DNA of 64,000 bases from Forficula auricularia (taxonomy: Eukaryota > Arthropoda > Insecta > Dermaptera > Forficulidae). Positions 1 through 12,294 of the stretch are shown one piece after another (positions within the stretch are counted from its first letter, which is position 1; the number at the start of each line of letters is the position of its first letter). The DNA lies in contig JALMQS010000153.1 in assembly GCA_024734495.1 (NCBI GenBank), positions 36,594,858-36,658,857 on the forward strand. Reading direction: 5' to 3'. A program made the position numbers and the translations under genes. The notes beneath the pieces are model-generated. The model was not told where the DNA came from, did not search any database, and saw only the letters and a list, made by a program, of their open reading frames with translations.

Positions 1-192
1 AGGTTTCACAAAATAAAACCAATATTTGTTTTGAGTTTTATCTCGATATATATAAATTTCGGATTTTGAGTTCATCATCAGGAGTTAACAGAGAAAACTT
101 TCTTTCTTTCTATGTTAACTCCTGATAATAAATTTGTATATCGAGATAAAACTAAAAACATTTATTTGTTTTATTTTCTGAAATCTACCTTG
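1..192. repeat. Foldback (inverted-repeat) element
   Basis: The two halves are imperfect reverse complements. The left end (AGGTTTCACAAAATAAAAC) matches the right end near 192, and the inner stretch with GGAGTTAAC near 82-90 pairs with GTTAACTCC near 114-122. No ORF lies inside. The end resembles AGGTTTCAC ends seen at 8703 and in the 32.2-kb palindrome. It is probably a small MITE-like element; the left boundary is the window edge, so it may extend further. Confidence 0.6.
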
Positions 193-1139
193 AATGGTCA
201 TGGGTGTTCACAACGATCTGCTTCTCCGAATTCTCCAGTACGTGATTGAGAAGTTCTCCTTAGTACGAAAATATATTTTGACACATTAGCACAAAACATA
301 TTTTCATTTTCGTTTGGAGGAGAAGAATTCATTTATTAATTTTAAGAAATAAAAGCAAAAAAATATCTCCCATGGGACAAACGCCGTGTCGAGTGGACAT
401 CTACTGTATTGTTTGCGCGATGTCCCTTCAGGCGCATATTTTACAAGAAATATGGAAAACAAGTATACAAAACGGCCGAGAGAAGGATCTCGTTTCCAAA
501 ATATCATAATCATTAAAAATAATGAGATAATATGTGTTGACTGTGGTGGTATAGCGACGGGGCTTTCCTTTATCCGTTCTACCCCTTTTATAACCTCACT
601 CTACTCATTTATAATTTTAATTAAATACGCCCTTAGATGACACTTTTATAAGGGGCTACGCCTTTCATAAATACATAATCTTTGTCTTCGGGTTTTTTTC
701 GGAAAAATTTTTAAAAGCCATTCATTCGCTAATTGACGAAAATATGAAAATAGCTTTATATTAAGCAGATGGATTAATAATGTTATTCTGTTCATTAGAA
801 TGTTTTACAAACAAATTCTTAATTAAATTAATTGATCAACATGACATTAAGCGGAGATACAACAAGGGTGGGTTGAACAAGGTTATGTCCATACCAATGA
901 GCTGAGTTATTTCCAACAAATAATATAATTAATTTTCATAATTCAGATTGGAAATCCATATTAATATTCAAATTATACAATTTATTTTTGTAAGGAGATA
1001 TCAATGAGTATATCCTCTGCTTGATGCAAATAATTGACCTTCATTATCCTTCTTTTAAATTGGAAATAGTTTATTCATGGGTTCAAATACCCGGTAGGAT
1101 GTTGATAAATTCATTTTGTTCTTAATGTAATCTAGGCAC
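193..1139. other. Intergenic AT-rich DNA, no gene seen
   Basis: Only short open frames without recognisable domains occur here. Near 990-1030 there is a short reverse-strand match to the 3' flank shared by the hammerhead family-D elements described below (the CCTCTGCTTGATGCAAATA motif). Nothing else is recognisable. Confidence 0.5.
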
Positions 1140-1267
1140 TCAAAAAACTACAACTCGTTTATTTATTTATACTATAACAAAACGAATTTGCCTACACCCA
1201 TTTGGATATCTTAACCCATGAGAAATATAATAACAGAATATTTATAAGTTATAAAGATGATAACACT
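1140..1267 (+). repeat. Truncated 5' part of a hammerhead family-D unit
   Basis: The stretch with AACGAATTTGCCTACA, then AACCCATGAGAAATA and AAAGATGATAA, follows the same order as the sequence upstream of the hammerhead cores at 47591 and 57863. The assembly gap at 1268 cuts it off where the ribozyme core should begin, so a core cannot be checked. Confidence 0.5.
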
Positions 1268-1367
1268 NNNNNNNNNNNNNNNNNNNNNNNNNNNNNNNNN
1301 NNNNNNNNNNNNNNNNNNNNNNNNNNNNNNNNNNNNNNNNNNNNNNNNNNNNNNNNNNNNNNNNNNN
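1268..1367. other. Assembly gap (100 N)
   Basis: Exactly 100 N bases, the usual placeholder for a gap of unknown size. The left flank is a hammerhead-type repeat. The right flank (1368-1425) matches a repeat at 38885-38945. A repeat-caused assembly break is therefore likely. Confidence 0.97.
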
Positions 1368-2342
1368 TAATATTTCAAATGAATTTGGATGAAGTTTAGC
1401 TTAACGATCCGTTGCAGTTTTATTTTTTTGTTATCGTCTCCGTGCGGAGTCCCAAAAGTCAGAAGTCAGAGGTGGCAACCCTCACTTCTCTATGCAGAAA
1501 ACTAAACTTTCCAATTTTATTTAGCGAGCCCCGGGCTTTTTTAAGAGGGCCCCAGGGCTACATCACATCCTCCACGTATACTTACTTTATCCCCTAACGT
1601 ACAACCAGTCGCGTTTCGAAGCCGTGAACCCATTCTTTGATTATTTCGGCCGAGGGGACAGGGCTGTTCTCCCCAATTTCAAACTTTTTACGAAACTCTT
1701 TAGCAAATTCCTTCTCAATCATCTCAATAACTCCGCGGCTTTTGTAATAAGCCCCGACAGCCAATCGCCATTTGGCTTGGCGTCCACGAATTCATTGCGA
1801 ATGAAACAAGGAAATGTAAATTAAACAAATAAAATTGGTAAAAGCAAAGCTGATAGTCTCCTATTTTAGCCGCCAAGTTCGCTGTCAAAAGGGTTTCCCC
1901 CACTCTGCTCACCGCTCCCTCCCCTATCTTAGTTATTGGACCGCTCCCAGGGAGCAGCACTCAACGAATATTGACCCGGGGATTTAAAAAAATATAATTT
2001 TGATTCCATCTAATCGATTTTTAAATTACACTCGAGTCACTTTTCCATGGAGACTTATTTCCTTAAGATCGTATCGGTTACATATACGAATATACAAATC
2101 GATCAAAGGGCCTAGGACTTATAGAGGTACTTCTATTTTTTGAACCCTCCAATTTTGGTTCTCGAGAAAAAAAAATGACTCATTTCGCGGATGAAATGAT
2201 CTCTCTTCCTTTATAGCTAAAGCATTGCAAGGATGCCAAATACAAGCCCAGACTTGTTTAGACTATTGTAGAGATTAATTTCTTAATTTTTGAACTTATA
2301 ACTTCTTTTGGCGCGCCTTGCACACTTTTTATTTTATTTTCC
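1368..2342. other. Intergenic DNA, short repeat at left end
   Basis: 1368-1425 is a second copy of 38885-38945 (shared AACGATCCGTTGCAGTTT). The rest has moderate GC around 1440-1620 and 1860-1970. Its short open frames show no domain or codon pattern I recognise, and I see no gene. Confidence 0.5.
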
Positions 2343-2570
2343 AGTAAATGGGGTTGACGTGTAACGGTTGCTAATCGTCAGTTGTAACGGTTGCCAATCG
2401 TTACGGGTGGGCTCTGTGGATCAAGCCACAGATGGCGCTGAAGCGTTAACATTTATATTTTCCTCAGCAGTGATGGGATTGTGCTGTTCAATCATTGTCG
2501 AAAAATAAATAAAATGCAATATAAGATATCACTTCTGTCGTGTGGTCTAAAGCACACACCAGAATTTTAT
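2343..2570 (+). repeat. Possible solo LTR
   Basis: The segment begins TGTAACGG, contains a duplicated TAACGGTTG motif, has AATAAA signals near 2502-2512 and ends near a short inverted GTGTG...CACAC motif. This is the general layout of an insect LTR. No matching target duplication, second LTR or internal coding region is visible, so this is only a suggestion. Confidence 0.25.
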
Positions 2571-3099
2571 TATTCTATTAATGGCCTTTTGACTCTAAGC
2601 AAGAAAATATTAAATTGAAATGAATATCAGATTTAGATATTTATCATTTAAAATTATTCATTGACTGAAACTGAAAACAGCGTACTTTCTTACTTAGAGT
2701 TTCTAGATTAATAGAAGCTTGCACTTCTCCAATATACTTTGAAATTTCTCGGTACTACCGGGAGACAGGTGAAGATTGCCTGTCAGCCGAGCTTAGTATT
2801 GAATTCACTCAAAAATTAAGTTTTTGTGTTGATAAATGTATGATAAGTGGGAAAATTCATTTTCTACATTTATTTTTTTCTGTCTCTCTGTGTGGATTCA
2901 GATACCCATGATAACTTAAGAAAAAAATTGTAGAAAGTTGGTTCTCATGCTCAAATGTTTATATTTCTAATATGGAAAGCCGATTAGATTTTGAGCTTCC
3001 CAACTCAAGATCTATTCAAAAATTTTCATATTTCGACTAATTTTTTGAGATTTTAATCCTTTTCTATAGGAAAACATAATAAACAATTGAACAATGTTG
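2571..3099. other. Intergenic AT-rich DNA, nothing recognised
   Basis: No ORF or repeat copy is recognised. A small hairpin (ACAGG...CCTGT) lies near 2765-2788. Confidence 0.45.
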
Positions 3100-3865
3100 T
3101 CTAATTTCTAGACGCGAAAATAAAAATTTCCCCGATATTCACTTTGATTCGAATACCCTGAAAATGTGTGACAGCCTATCCATGTTGGGCGTCTCTGTCG
3201 CATCTGACCTGTCTTGGATCGAACACATCTCCTCTGTGGCGAAATATGCATCAAGGAAGATTGGCCACTTATTCAGGTCCAAGCGATTTTTCACGCCCCT
3301 ACATCTTCTCACCATCTACAAGGCCCAAATCCGCCCATGTCTCGAATACGGCTCGTATCTATGGAGAGGGGCCTCTAAATATTCTCTTGCTACCCTGGAT
3401 GTAATTCAGAGGCGAGCTATCAGACTGATAGGCGATCCTACATTAACTGACACTCTCGACTCTCTAGCCCATCGTAGATCTGTCTCCGCCCTTTCACTTT
3501 TTTATAGATATTACCTTGGCTTTTGTTCTGACGAAATAAAATCGATAATCCCACCAAAGGCTTTATTTGCGCGAAGTACACGATTTTCTAAAATTCAACA
3601 CTCCTACGCGCTTAAACTAGATACTAATCGAACAAACGCATTCGCCAATTCATTTATCCCTATGACATCTAGAGACTGGAACTCTCTTCCCCGACCGTCT
3701 TTCCAGCTACTTATAACCTTCAATCTTTCAAGACCAGCATCCACAGATACCTTCGACTGCTACCCAATCCCTAAATCTCCCCTTATCTTCACGTTATAAG
3801 GGTCCACCACGGACTTCAGAGGTTGTAACTTCTTGGTGCAACTTCTTCTTGTATCAATATCATTA
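3100..3865 (+). pseudogene. 5'-truncated non-LTR retrotransposon, ORF2 C-terminal end
   Basis: An open frame from 3164 to 3799 encodes about 211 residues of the region after the reverse transcriptase palm. The sequence includes MLGVSVASDLSWIEHI, then a stretch with IRPCLEYGSYLWRGAS and QRRAIRLIGDP, as in the thumb and C-terminal part of CR1/Jockey-type LINE ORF2 proteins. The reverse-strand copy at 59803-61133 supplies the upstream reverse transcriptase for the same family. The frame shifts near 3690, where the copy at 5460-5600 reads on to RIHRYLRLLPSP. The 3' end reads ATCAATATCATTA followed by an A run, matching the end of the copy at 4845-5705. It is a dead-on-arrival copy. Confidence 0.85.
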
Positions 3866-4368
3866 TAAAAAAAATTCAGAAACGAGCCATCAGACTAATT
3901 GACGATTCTACTATCACCGACTCTTCGACTCGCTAGCTGTCTCTGCCCTCGCTAGCTCATCGAAGAAATGTCTCTGCTCTTTCCCTTTTCTATAGATACT
4001 ATCACGGCAGGTGATCTGATGAGATAAAATCAATAATTCCCCCCCCTTCCCAAAGCATGCTTTGCACGTACCACGCGTTTTGCCGACTCCCAACACTTTT
4101 TCGCGGTCAAATTAGAAAAGTGCTGGACCACTTCATTCGCCAATACGTATATCCCCATGACTTCAAGGAACTGGAACTCTCCCAGCCTCCATCTTTCCCA
4201 GCACTTATAATCTTCAAACATTCAAAACCCCAGTGCATAAACACCTACGTCTCCACCCTCTCACTTAATCAACTTTCCCTTCTCTTAGGTAATGCAAGGG
4301 TCTTTCGAGATCCATACGCGCTGCATCTTTACTGGTGCGGCCCTTCTTGAATTAGATTAAATTAAAAA
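3866..4368 (+). pseudogene. Second LINE 3' fragment, variant subfamily
   Basis: It starts directly after the A run of the previous copy with the coding segment for QKRAIRL, now out of frame, and continues into a different 3' region. That region contains ATGCAAGGGTCTTTCGAGA and is shared with 62105-62345, the reverse strand at 40980-41165 and the reverse-strand copy near 59803. There is a C run near 4039, an internal small duplication near 3930-3960, and several frame breaks. The head-to-tail arrangement could be two insertions or one rearranged copy. Confidence 0.75.
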
Positions 4369-4486
4369 AAAAACAGGTGTGTTTTGAATTACCATTTAAT
4401 AAATTTTATATAAAAATAAATAACATTTAGGGAAAGCGGTGTTGGTTTATAGTGAAACATATTAAACACGTGAGTTTTTTAAAAAG

Positions 4487-4578
4487 GTTATAGTGGTGTT
4501 TCACAAGTAAAAATCAAAATTAAAAAATTTCTTTTAATTTTTTTAATTTTTATTTTACTTGTGAAACACCACTATAAC
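4487..4578. repeat. Short palindromic MITE
   Basis: The arms are near-perfect reverse complements of about 26 bp, starting GTTATAGTGGTGTTTCAC. The centre is AT-rich and also partly self-complementary. There is no coding capacity. Confidence 0.7.
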
Positions 4579-4844
4579 TCCTGTGTAAAAATAAATATTA
4601 TATTTTTGAATACATTTTTCATTCGTCAATTTTTCCATAAATTAACAAAATATAAACAAACCAGCTGCAAAGCCAGCCTTCTGCTGGCATCTTGCTGGCC
4701 AGGATCTACGTCCCCTTGACTCCGTAGCGGCTTTTAAAATAAAAATTTAAATATCCTAATTTTGGTTTTAAAATTAAAAAAGTCACGTAGGCGTCGTCGT
4801 GCATAGACGATTATAATAAGTATAAATATAGATATGCATCGCAT
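4579..4844. other. Intergenic DNA
   Basis: Nothing is recognised apart from a small GC-rich cluster near 4664-4700 with repeated CTGGC/GCCAG motifs that could form a hairpin. Confidence 0.4.
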
Positions 4845-5705
4845 AAAAAACCGTGCAGACATCGCCTCCTCAATTAATATAGACTTATGCAGACTTAAAA
4901 ATTGGGGATCCCAAAACTTAGTTAACCTCAATTCATTGAAAACTCAGTGTTGCCTTATTTCTATGCGCTTCGATAGAAGTCCCCCAAACATATCATTCGA
5001 TTCTAACTCACTGAAATTAAGTAATAAAATTGCAATGCTAGGCGTCACTCCTAGGGTCTGACCTTTCTTGGAATGACCATATCTCAACCACTGCTAATTT
5101 AGGTCTAGACGCTCTTATACTCCCAGTCAACTTCTTACACTGTATAAAGCTCAAATTCATCCCTGTCTCGAATATGACTCTCATCTGTGAAGACGGGCCT
5201 CCAAGCATTCTCTTGCCACAGTGGATGCAATTCACAAGCGAGTAATTAAACTAATAGGAGACCCAGCCCTATAACAAACCCACTCGACTCCCTGGCTCAC
5301 TGAAGAACAGTTTCAGCCCTTTCCCTGTACTACAGATACTATCAATGTGTCTGTTCAGTAGAGCTGAAATCAATTATCCCCCCTAGAGCCATCTTTGCTA
5401 GAAACAGGTTGCTTTCGAACGCTCAGCACCCCTTCGCTGTCAAATTGGATAAAAGCCGAACCAACTCTTTCGCCAACTCTTTTATCCTTATGGCCTCCAG
5501 AGGCTGGAACTCACTTCGAGCCACCGTCTTCCCCGCAACTTATAACCTTCAGCTGTTTAAGACCCGCATCCACAGATACCTTAGACTCCTACCCAGCCCA
5601 TAAAATCCCCCCTTCTTCTTTTCAATATTGGGGGCAAACCCAGGCCTTTAGGGAATTCACCTTTTTGGTGTATCTCCTTCTCACATCAATATCATTAAAA
5701 AAAAA
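4845..5705 (+). pseudogene. Third LINE fragment of the same family
   Basis: Frames broken by indels encode LKNWGSQNLVN, KTQCCLIS, ISFDSNSLKLS and MLGV, then further on HPFAVKLDKSRTNSFANS and RIHRYLRLLPSP. These are the post-YADD, thumb and C-terminal parts of the family seen intact in order on the reverse strand at 60.0-61.1 kb. The 5' truncation is near 4845. The 3' end is ATATCATTA, an A run, and a short GATA microsatellite at 5706-5721. It is not functional. Confidence 0.82.
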
Positions 5706-5721
5706 GATTGATAGATAGATA

Positions 5722-6448
5722 GTTACTTACTTGCTGACTAGAATAAATTCTACAATTTTGATTTTTTTTTTAATTTCATTCCAGAGAATAAAGTGAAAAC
5801 ATTTTAAAGATTCAGTAGACTCTGTGAAAATTTTGGTAAATTAGTTTGACCAAGAGGGCTGAAGTCTAAGCTTATTAAAAAAAAAAAAAATGAAAATTTT
5901 TAACTCATGCAATAAATTTCCGCCCTAACGGCAGGCGAAATTAATAAATTCCATGTAAATTTTAATATTGATACCTATATTAATATAATATTTTCAAAAA
6001 TAAAATATAAATTTATTTCTTATCATGTTAAAGCTATTCCACTAACGAGCGCCCATTTTTCTATTTTATCTGAATTTTTTATTTTTCACATTCATACAAA
6101 CATTAAAAATTGAATGGAGAGCCATTCCTTCCTCGAATCCGATTAGATAAATCCCTTGGCTGTTTTGGGGTCTTCTTGCCCTTTGCGTTGCCACCCTTAG
6201 TTGTTCGAGAATGTTTCAAGTGAACGGTTACTATTACGAGCCAATACTATTTCTCTATTAATACGACACATACTTATCCTTCATTAGCAGGTAAATCTCT
6301 TTCAAAATATGACACCCGATACGCTCGGAGAGCTTGCTTCGCTGGTCGGCCGGGGTATTAAATTCATAAGTATTTGTAAAAAAGTTTTAATTAAAATGAC
6401 TTATCTATCTTATCTTATACTATTAACTGAGCAGCTCTTGTATATATA
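5722..6448. other. Intergenic AT-rich DNA, no gene seen
   Basis: The longest open frames are short and have no recognised domain. Nothing repeated elsewhere was noticed. Confidence 0.45.
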
Positions 6449-6759
6449 TGTTGCAGTAAAAACCTCGTTTTTTTAGTAAAAACGGGTTCTTACTAGCTAA
6501 AACGAGTTTCACTGAATAACAGGAATACATTTGTGGCAACTAGAGTTTACTGATGTTGGTTGAGTTTGGTTCAAAAATCTAGAATCTTCATTTTTGAGCT
6601 TCCCCAAAATGAGGCGGAAGGTCAAAAATGAAAATTCTAGAGCTTTGAACCAACCTCAACCAACATCAGCAAATTCTAGTTGCCACAAAGGTATTCTGTG
6701 AAACGCGTTTTAACTAGTAAAAACCCGTTCTTACTAAAAAACGTGTTTTGGCTGCAACA
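6449..6759. mobile_element. Long-TIR MITE, copy 1
   Basis: The element starts TGTTGCAGTAAAAACC and ends with the reverse complement. TA flanks it on both sides (6447-6448 and 6760-6761). The inverted arms run about 130-150 bp and contain two internal inverted motifs (AGTAAAAACGGG/GTTCTTACT). A second copy lies at 15882-16291. The TA flank and absent ORF suggest a non-autonomous Tc1/mariner-like element; the superfamily is inferred from the flank only. Confidence 0.8.
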
Positions 6760-7910
6760 TATCCACACAGACAATGATTTGGACAGGTCATTTTTCTCAA
6801 AGACTATTTTTATTGACTTATCAATTCGACAAATACCTACTATAAATATATATTTTTCTCCCGAAACGTTTGAATTATTAATAAAAGTTTTATGAATGTT
6901 TTTATAAAGAACTTTATTTATTCATTAAAATAAAAGATTATCAAGAATTTGTTTCAAAATAAATTTCATGTACCTAACTGGGTTTATATTTTGGGAAAAA
7001 ATATTTAGATTGCTTTTTTTAATTAATCTAATTACTAACAGCTGGTTCAAAAAATGAATTATGTGGTTGAATCAAAACAAAACATGAGTTGATTAAATAA
7101 ACAATAATGAAAATAAAAAAAATTCCCACGCAAAGGTAAATACTTAATATTATAATAAATTCGTTCGTAGTAGATGCCCGGATCATGCTCGGGATTTGTT
7201 CAATGTATCATTGTTTATTTTCAAAATATTTATTTTTTGTCGTTGCTTTATATTCCTTTTTTAAAGCAACTACTTTTTCAAATTTTTCAAATTAGGTAGA
7301 ACTTCTCCCGAAACGTTTAGATTTCAAAAAAACGTTTTTTTGATTGTTTTTACTTTATTTATAAATGAATTGAAATCGTATATATATAGTTACTCCTGCT
7401 TTTAAATTCGAGTAATACACGTTTTACTATACTAATTGTTTTATAAAAGAAGTGTAATTCTTCCTTGTGCATTTTATATATGTACTTAAATTTTATTTAC
7501 CTACCTACAATGAAAATAGAGGAGATACATTTGAAAACAAAAAGGTCCTATTGATCAAAAATGTTATCTAATTTTCCTTTTAAATTTATCATCCCGACAA
7601 AACGGCCGTCTTTAAGAAGAAATCGTCGTTTTTCCTTTGCTCTCTTCTCTCTTTTTACTTTGATTCAATGTTATTGTATATAATGAAAAGGATTCAGTGA
7701 ATTTGAAAAATTATTGACTTTTCTCTACTATTCTTTCTATCTTTTACTTTCATCTGAAATCAACACATTAAAAGTAGCTTTTAACTCCTTGGAATTTGGA
7801 TATATCTTCCCTACATTATAAAAATTCAAGCTTCTATTATGAAAATCAAAATCTATTTGACATTTAATTTAATATACCAATGCAAAATATTTATTTAATT
7901 AAGTGAATAT
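6760..7910. other. Intergenic AT-rich DNA, no gene seen
   Basis: Low-complexity AT-rich sequence. No repeat copy, RNA gene or convincing ORF was found on either strand. Confidence 0.45.
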
Positions 7911-8060
7911 CTATGAGGCAGTCCAATAAAAGAAGAAGATAATTTACACTATCTTTTTATTCATAAAACCGACGTTTCGGAGGCTATTCCCTCCTTCTTC
8001 AGGGCCTGTAATTAATTAAAATGGGATTTGGCCATCATTACAAACAAGATCATCACAATA
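7911..8060 (-). ncRNA. Hammerhead ribozyme motif, family A
   Basis: Read on the reverse strand, the core at 8002-7971 is CTGAAGA, an extra A, stem II (GGAGG closed by CCTCC), GAAAC, then GTC. Stem I starts with GG/CC pairs and weakens outward. In family A the segment between GAAA and the cleavage base is just CGT, so stem III is almost absent. Hammerheads with vestigial stem III are known from Penelope-like elements, where they can act as dimers. The flank (TGAGGCAGTCCAATAAAAG side) matches the degenerate outer flank of the 29.5-kb copies. Confidence 0.65.
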
Positions 8061-8944
8061 TTTTTTTATATTAATACAATTAATATATAATTATTTACAA
8101 TTTTTTAATCAATAATATTCTACTTACTTTGAAAAGTCAGTGAAGGAAATCCAATGCGACATTCCCTCTGTCTCCTCTTTCGGTGGCAGTAACAATAATA
8201 TAATGTATATCATTCTCAGCAGAATTATAATGTAGTAATGATTTGCAAAAAATTTTTGATATAAGTATATATCATTAGCCAAATCCCCTCCCAGATAAAC
8301 CCTGCGCAAAGCGGTTGTGTGCATAATTATTTATTTATATAGTACAACAATGTGTATTCTGCTTTAATTATACTTTATACATATATATATACATACATGC
8401 ATATATATATATATATATATAGTTTGTATATATATACAAACTTATTATAAATTATTTATTTATTTATTTTATTTCATTATTTTTTTTTTCATCATAAATC
8501 ATAAAAAGGGTTGACAAGTATCTAATTTCTTAATTCACTTATCAGCCCGTCTCCAAAAATTACTCCAATCTTATTTATTTAATATTTATATTGAAATTGG
8601 ATTTAGTTAAGGGAGAATGGTGAGGGTTATTGGTGAAATATATGAAATAAAGTAAAAGAAAATTTTGAAAAATTTAAGAAATTTAAAATATAAAATACTA
8701 GGTAGGTTTCACAAAAATAAAAGATAAGATGTTTTTTCCCTCACTCTAGGACGCACACTTTCCTACTTCGGTATTCTCTCCGGATTGCCTACCCAGCAGG
8801 ATAATAGTTGATGATATATGAAGACTGATCTTGTTATCTAAAATTGAAAATAATCCGCGAATCCCAAGCTACGTACCGATCATTTTTTCGGGTAAGGGAT
8901 CCATTTTTTATTACTTTACCATATCGGGTAGGTATAGTGAAGCG
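8061..8944. other. Intergenic DNA with AT microsatellite
   Basis: It contains an imperfect AT/TATATACAT microsatellite at about 8371-8445, including a TATATACAAACT inverted motif, and an AGGTTTCAC end at 8703. No gene is seen. Confidence 0.5.
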
Positions 8945-9110
8945 GCGAGGCGGGTCTCTTGCTAGGCTCCTCTCTAATCCTCATCCATCCCACTGACCCC
9001 CTATTCTTCCCCTTATACCTACCTCCGTTCATCATTCACCCCGCCAATCCTATACATGTCCTCTGGACTCTCTCCTCTTCCCTAACTCTCATCACCCTTC
9101 GAACCCCGTA
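8945..9110. repeat. C-rich repeat, copy 1
   Basis: A pyrimidine/C-rich block (CGGGTCTCTTGCTAGGCTCC through TACATGTCCTCTGGACTC). It is directly repeated at 9778-9950, with about 830 bp offset. It stands out sharply from the AT-rich surroundings. Confidence 0.75.
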
Positions 9111-9204
9111 AAGTAAAGTAAAAAAAAAAACAAAAAAAAAAAACGTGAAAATTGGATTCCGCGGTTCCCCCGACAGGAGAATCATGCTGATCCCATATTG
9201 GAAT

Positions 9205-9241
<37 letters not shown>
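9205..9241. repeat. (GA)n microsatellite
   Basis: An almost pure AG dinucleotide run of about 36 bp. Confidence 0.95.
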
Positions 9242-9245
<4 letters not shown>

Positions 9246-9777
9246 TCAAATTATTGTTTGAAATTGTGTTAGTAAATTTAATGATGAGAACTGATTAATT
9301 TATTTTTTCTCGGAATCCATTCTATGGCTGATATCTAATCAAGTAGCGGTTCTCTTTCGCAAATTCATTTCATTTCGAGTCAAGACGCCAATCAGTCAAT
9401 ACGTGATTGTCTTTACCTATCCTTGGTGAGTTTTGTGCGATTTTGAACAATTCGATTCTTTCTTAACTGCTGTTTTCGACCATTGTAATAACATTCGACT
9501 ACTCCCGAGGTAATTATAAATATATACATTCTTAATTTAACTTTATTAGTACCTGGAGCCACCGAGCGATGCTCGGTAACTTTTTGCTTCAGTTAAAAGC
9601 TATATATTAATATTATTTTTAATTTAAAATTCTGATAAAAAGGTCGATTTTTAATTGGATTCATAATAAAATAGAAAAAATGTGTGCCTGGAATCCATGC
9701 CCGACAAAAGTGAAACTTTATATATACTTTCTAATGAGTGGAGGTCTACACATTTTAATCCTCAACCCGGATTCATC

Positions 9778-9950
9778 GGCGGGTCTCTTACTAGCCTCCT
9801 CTAATAGCCCATCCATCCCACTGACCCCTATCCTCCCCCTTAGACCCACCTCCGATCATCATTCACCCTGCCAACCCTATACATGTCCTCTGCACTCTCT
9901 CCTCTTCCCCTAACTCTCATCAATCACCCTCCAAACTCCACACATACAGG
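9778..9950. repeat. C-rich repeat, copy 2
   Basis: Direct repeat of 8945-9110, in the same orientation, lying inside the left arm of the foldback element. It shares the order CATCCATCCCACTGACCCC, CATCATTCACC, TACATGTCCTCTG. The right arm has a G-rich counterpart at 13733-13865, but that is not a simple reverse complement. Confidence 0.72.
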
Positions 9951-10719
9951 TGGAGGATTAAAATTTATGGACCGCCACTCATTTTGGTTGGTTGGGTTGA
10001 CATTTAGGAAGATACGAGGCCTTTTGTGAATAAGGTCCCCAAATAAAAATTTCTCATTTGGGTTCATGGGTCAAATTTTTAAAAAAATGAAAAGAAGAGA
10101 GCAGTTTTCAAATTAATATATACCCCGCACCCAGTTTTTCCATTTCTAGCCTTCTAGCAGTCCACAGATTATGTGTATATGTATAGGTATATAAGTAAAT
10201 ACCGTATATATATATTTTTTTAAATTAAATATCAATTTATCGAGTTTTATAATTAATTAAATTGGCAAATTCGAATATATAATAATTTGTTTGTGTATGT
10301 TTAAAACCCCAATTATTTATTAAAAAAATTGAATAAAAATGTAATTATACATTTTTATCGAGATAACAACCTGTGAATAATTATTTCAATTAACTAAAAA
10401 CCCACAAAAAACAACTTAACCGAAGATGAGACCGTGACAGATCGAATTGTCAACCTAAGAACCCCTAACCAGTGAATTTCATTAGAATCGTTAGAGCCGT
10501 TTTCAAGAAACCGGTTCTAAACATATAAATATACAAATCTATATACAAGAATTTCTCATTTAATAACATAAGATAAGATAAAAAAAACAATTTTATCAAA
10601 GCCAGAGAGAAATATGGTAATCTCCAATATAAAAATCAAATATAATCATATTTCTCTATTTTTCTAATTACCTATGCATCTCCTGCCTATATATATTTTA
10701 TCAAGCCGTTAATATATTT

Positions 10720-12065
10720 TATCAAAGCACACAGAGTGCGCAGTCCAAGATCGAGCATTGGCCCCGAACACGCTATACGCTATTTACACGAACAATTTTG
10801 AGCCTCTTTTGCCCCCCCCCCTTGCAGCTCAAAACCCATTTGAGATACAAAGCTGAAATTATACAGATGTGATTATCTAATCGATCTTGAAGAGAGTTCC
10901 AAATTTCAATAATAAAACATAAAAAGATTCTTAGATTTGAACATGTGAAAATACCTAATTTTGGCACTCACTGACATATTGAAAGGTCATCAAAACCTAC
11001 AATCTACTTCTTCTAATCATTCTAGAAACATGAAATTTCGCATGCTGCTAGAGTTTAGAACACAAATAAAGGAAAATTCTAAAAATCCAAACTTTATATC
11101 TTTCAACCTCTAAAATGAAAGGGTGAAATAAATCATTAAATGTGCAACTATTATAATTATATGAAATGAATCTAGGATATTATAATTTGGCATGATGGTA
11201 GAGAATCGGGTAATAATAAAGAAAAATCGAAAAACCTAGACTTTTTCTCTTTCTAGTCCTAGATTGAAGGGAGAGATCTTCTTTTATTTATATAATAACA
11301 ATCAATAAAGTATAATGTTTTTTCATGAGTTCCGTGAAGTTATGCAACCGTTTCAACTTGTTTGATAGTTCTTCGACGAGCCACTAGGGGAAGGCCAGTA
11401 ATAACCTTATAAAACTAAACACAACATGTTAAATTGAATATTATTTTTCTAAATTAATATCTAATATTATTCATGTAAAATTCAAATCATAGCGCACAGC
11501 GGGCGCAGGCCAAGCTCGAGCATTGGCCGTACACGCTGTACGCTATTTACACGAACCATTTAGAGCCAATTTCGACCCCCTGCAGCTCAGAACCCATTTG
11601 AGATACAGAGCTAAAATTATAGACAAGTAATTATGTAATTCATCCTGAATAAAGTACAAATAATATAGATTTAATAGATTCTGAGATATAGATCTGTGAA
11701 AATAGCTAATTTTGGCACTCACTCACTGACTGTCTCACTGACACGTCATCAAAACCTATAGGGGTACGTCTAATCAATCCAGCATCATGAAATTTGGCCT
11801 GATGGTAGAGTTTGGGACAAAAATAAACAAAAAATTCTAAAAACCCAGAGTTTCCATTTTTAAACACCTAAAATGAAGGGATGAAGATTGTAGCGTAAAT
11901 TTGCATCTTTTAAACGTGAAATGAATGTAGGATGCTAAAATTTGTCATAATAGTAGTGTTTGAGGTAATAATAAAGGAAAAATACGAAAAACCCAGACTT
12001 TCTCTTTCAATCATTAAAATGGAGGTGTGAATATTGGAGGATAAATTTTCATCATTTTTAAATAT
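10720..12065 (+). repeat. Two direct repeats of a ~765-bp noncoding unit
   Basis: Unit 1 starts near 10725 and unit 2 near 11494. Both contain CGAGCATTGGCC, TACGCTATTTACACGAAC, ACCCATTTGAGATACA and, further on, TTGGCACTCACTGAC and GATGGTAGAG in the same order. No ORF is conserved between the units. They lie inside the block that interrupts the large foldback element. A C run sits at 10806-10815. Confidence 0.75.
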
Positions 12066-12069
12066 GTAA

Positions 12070-12122
12070 ATATATTGGCTGGAAAATGGGTTTGGACCCG
12101 ATGCCAATAAATAAATAAAAAA
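12070..12122 (+). repeat. LINE 3' tail relic
   Basis: TTGGCTGGAAAATGGGTTTGG, CCCGATGCCAATAAATAAAT: the same short module occurs at 33044-33100 and 56554-56603. At 56.55 kb it is a 50-bp insertion with an 11-bp target duplication, which shows it is the 3' end of a retroposed element. Confidence 0.55.
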
Positions 12123-12294
12123 TATATTTGTAATGACCCTAGGTGCTAAAAATTGATTAATAATGGTTAAAATTAATCACAAAATACTGTACTACCCTTA
12201 ATATCTAAAATGAAGAGGTGTTTGTAGGATAAATTAACTCCTCCATTCAAAAAAAAATTAAATTTAAAAATAATAGCTACATATTAGCTTATAA

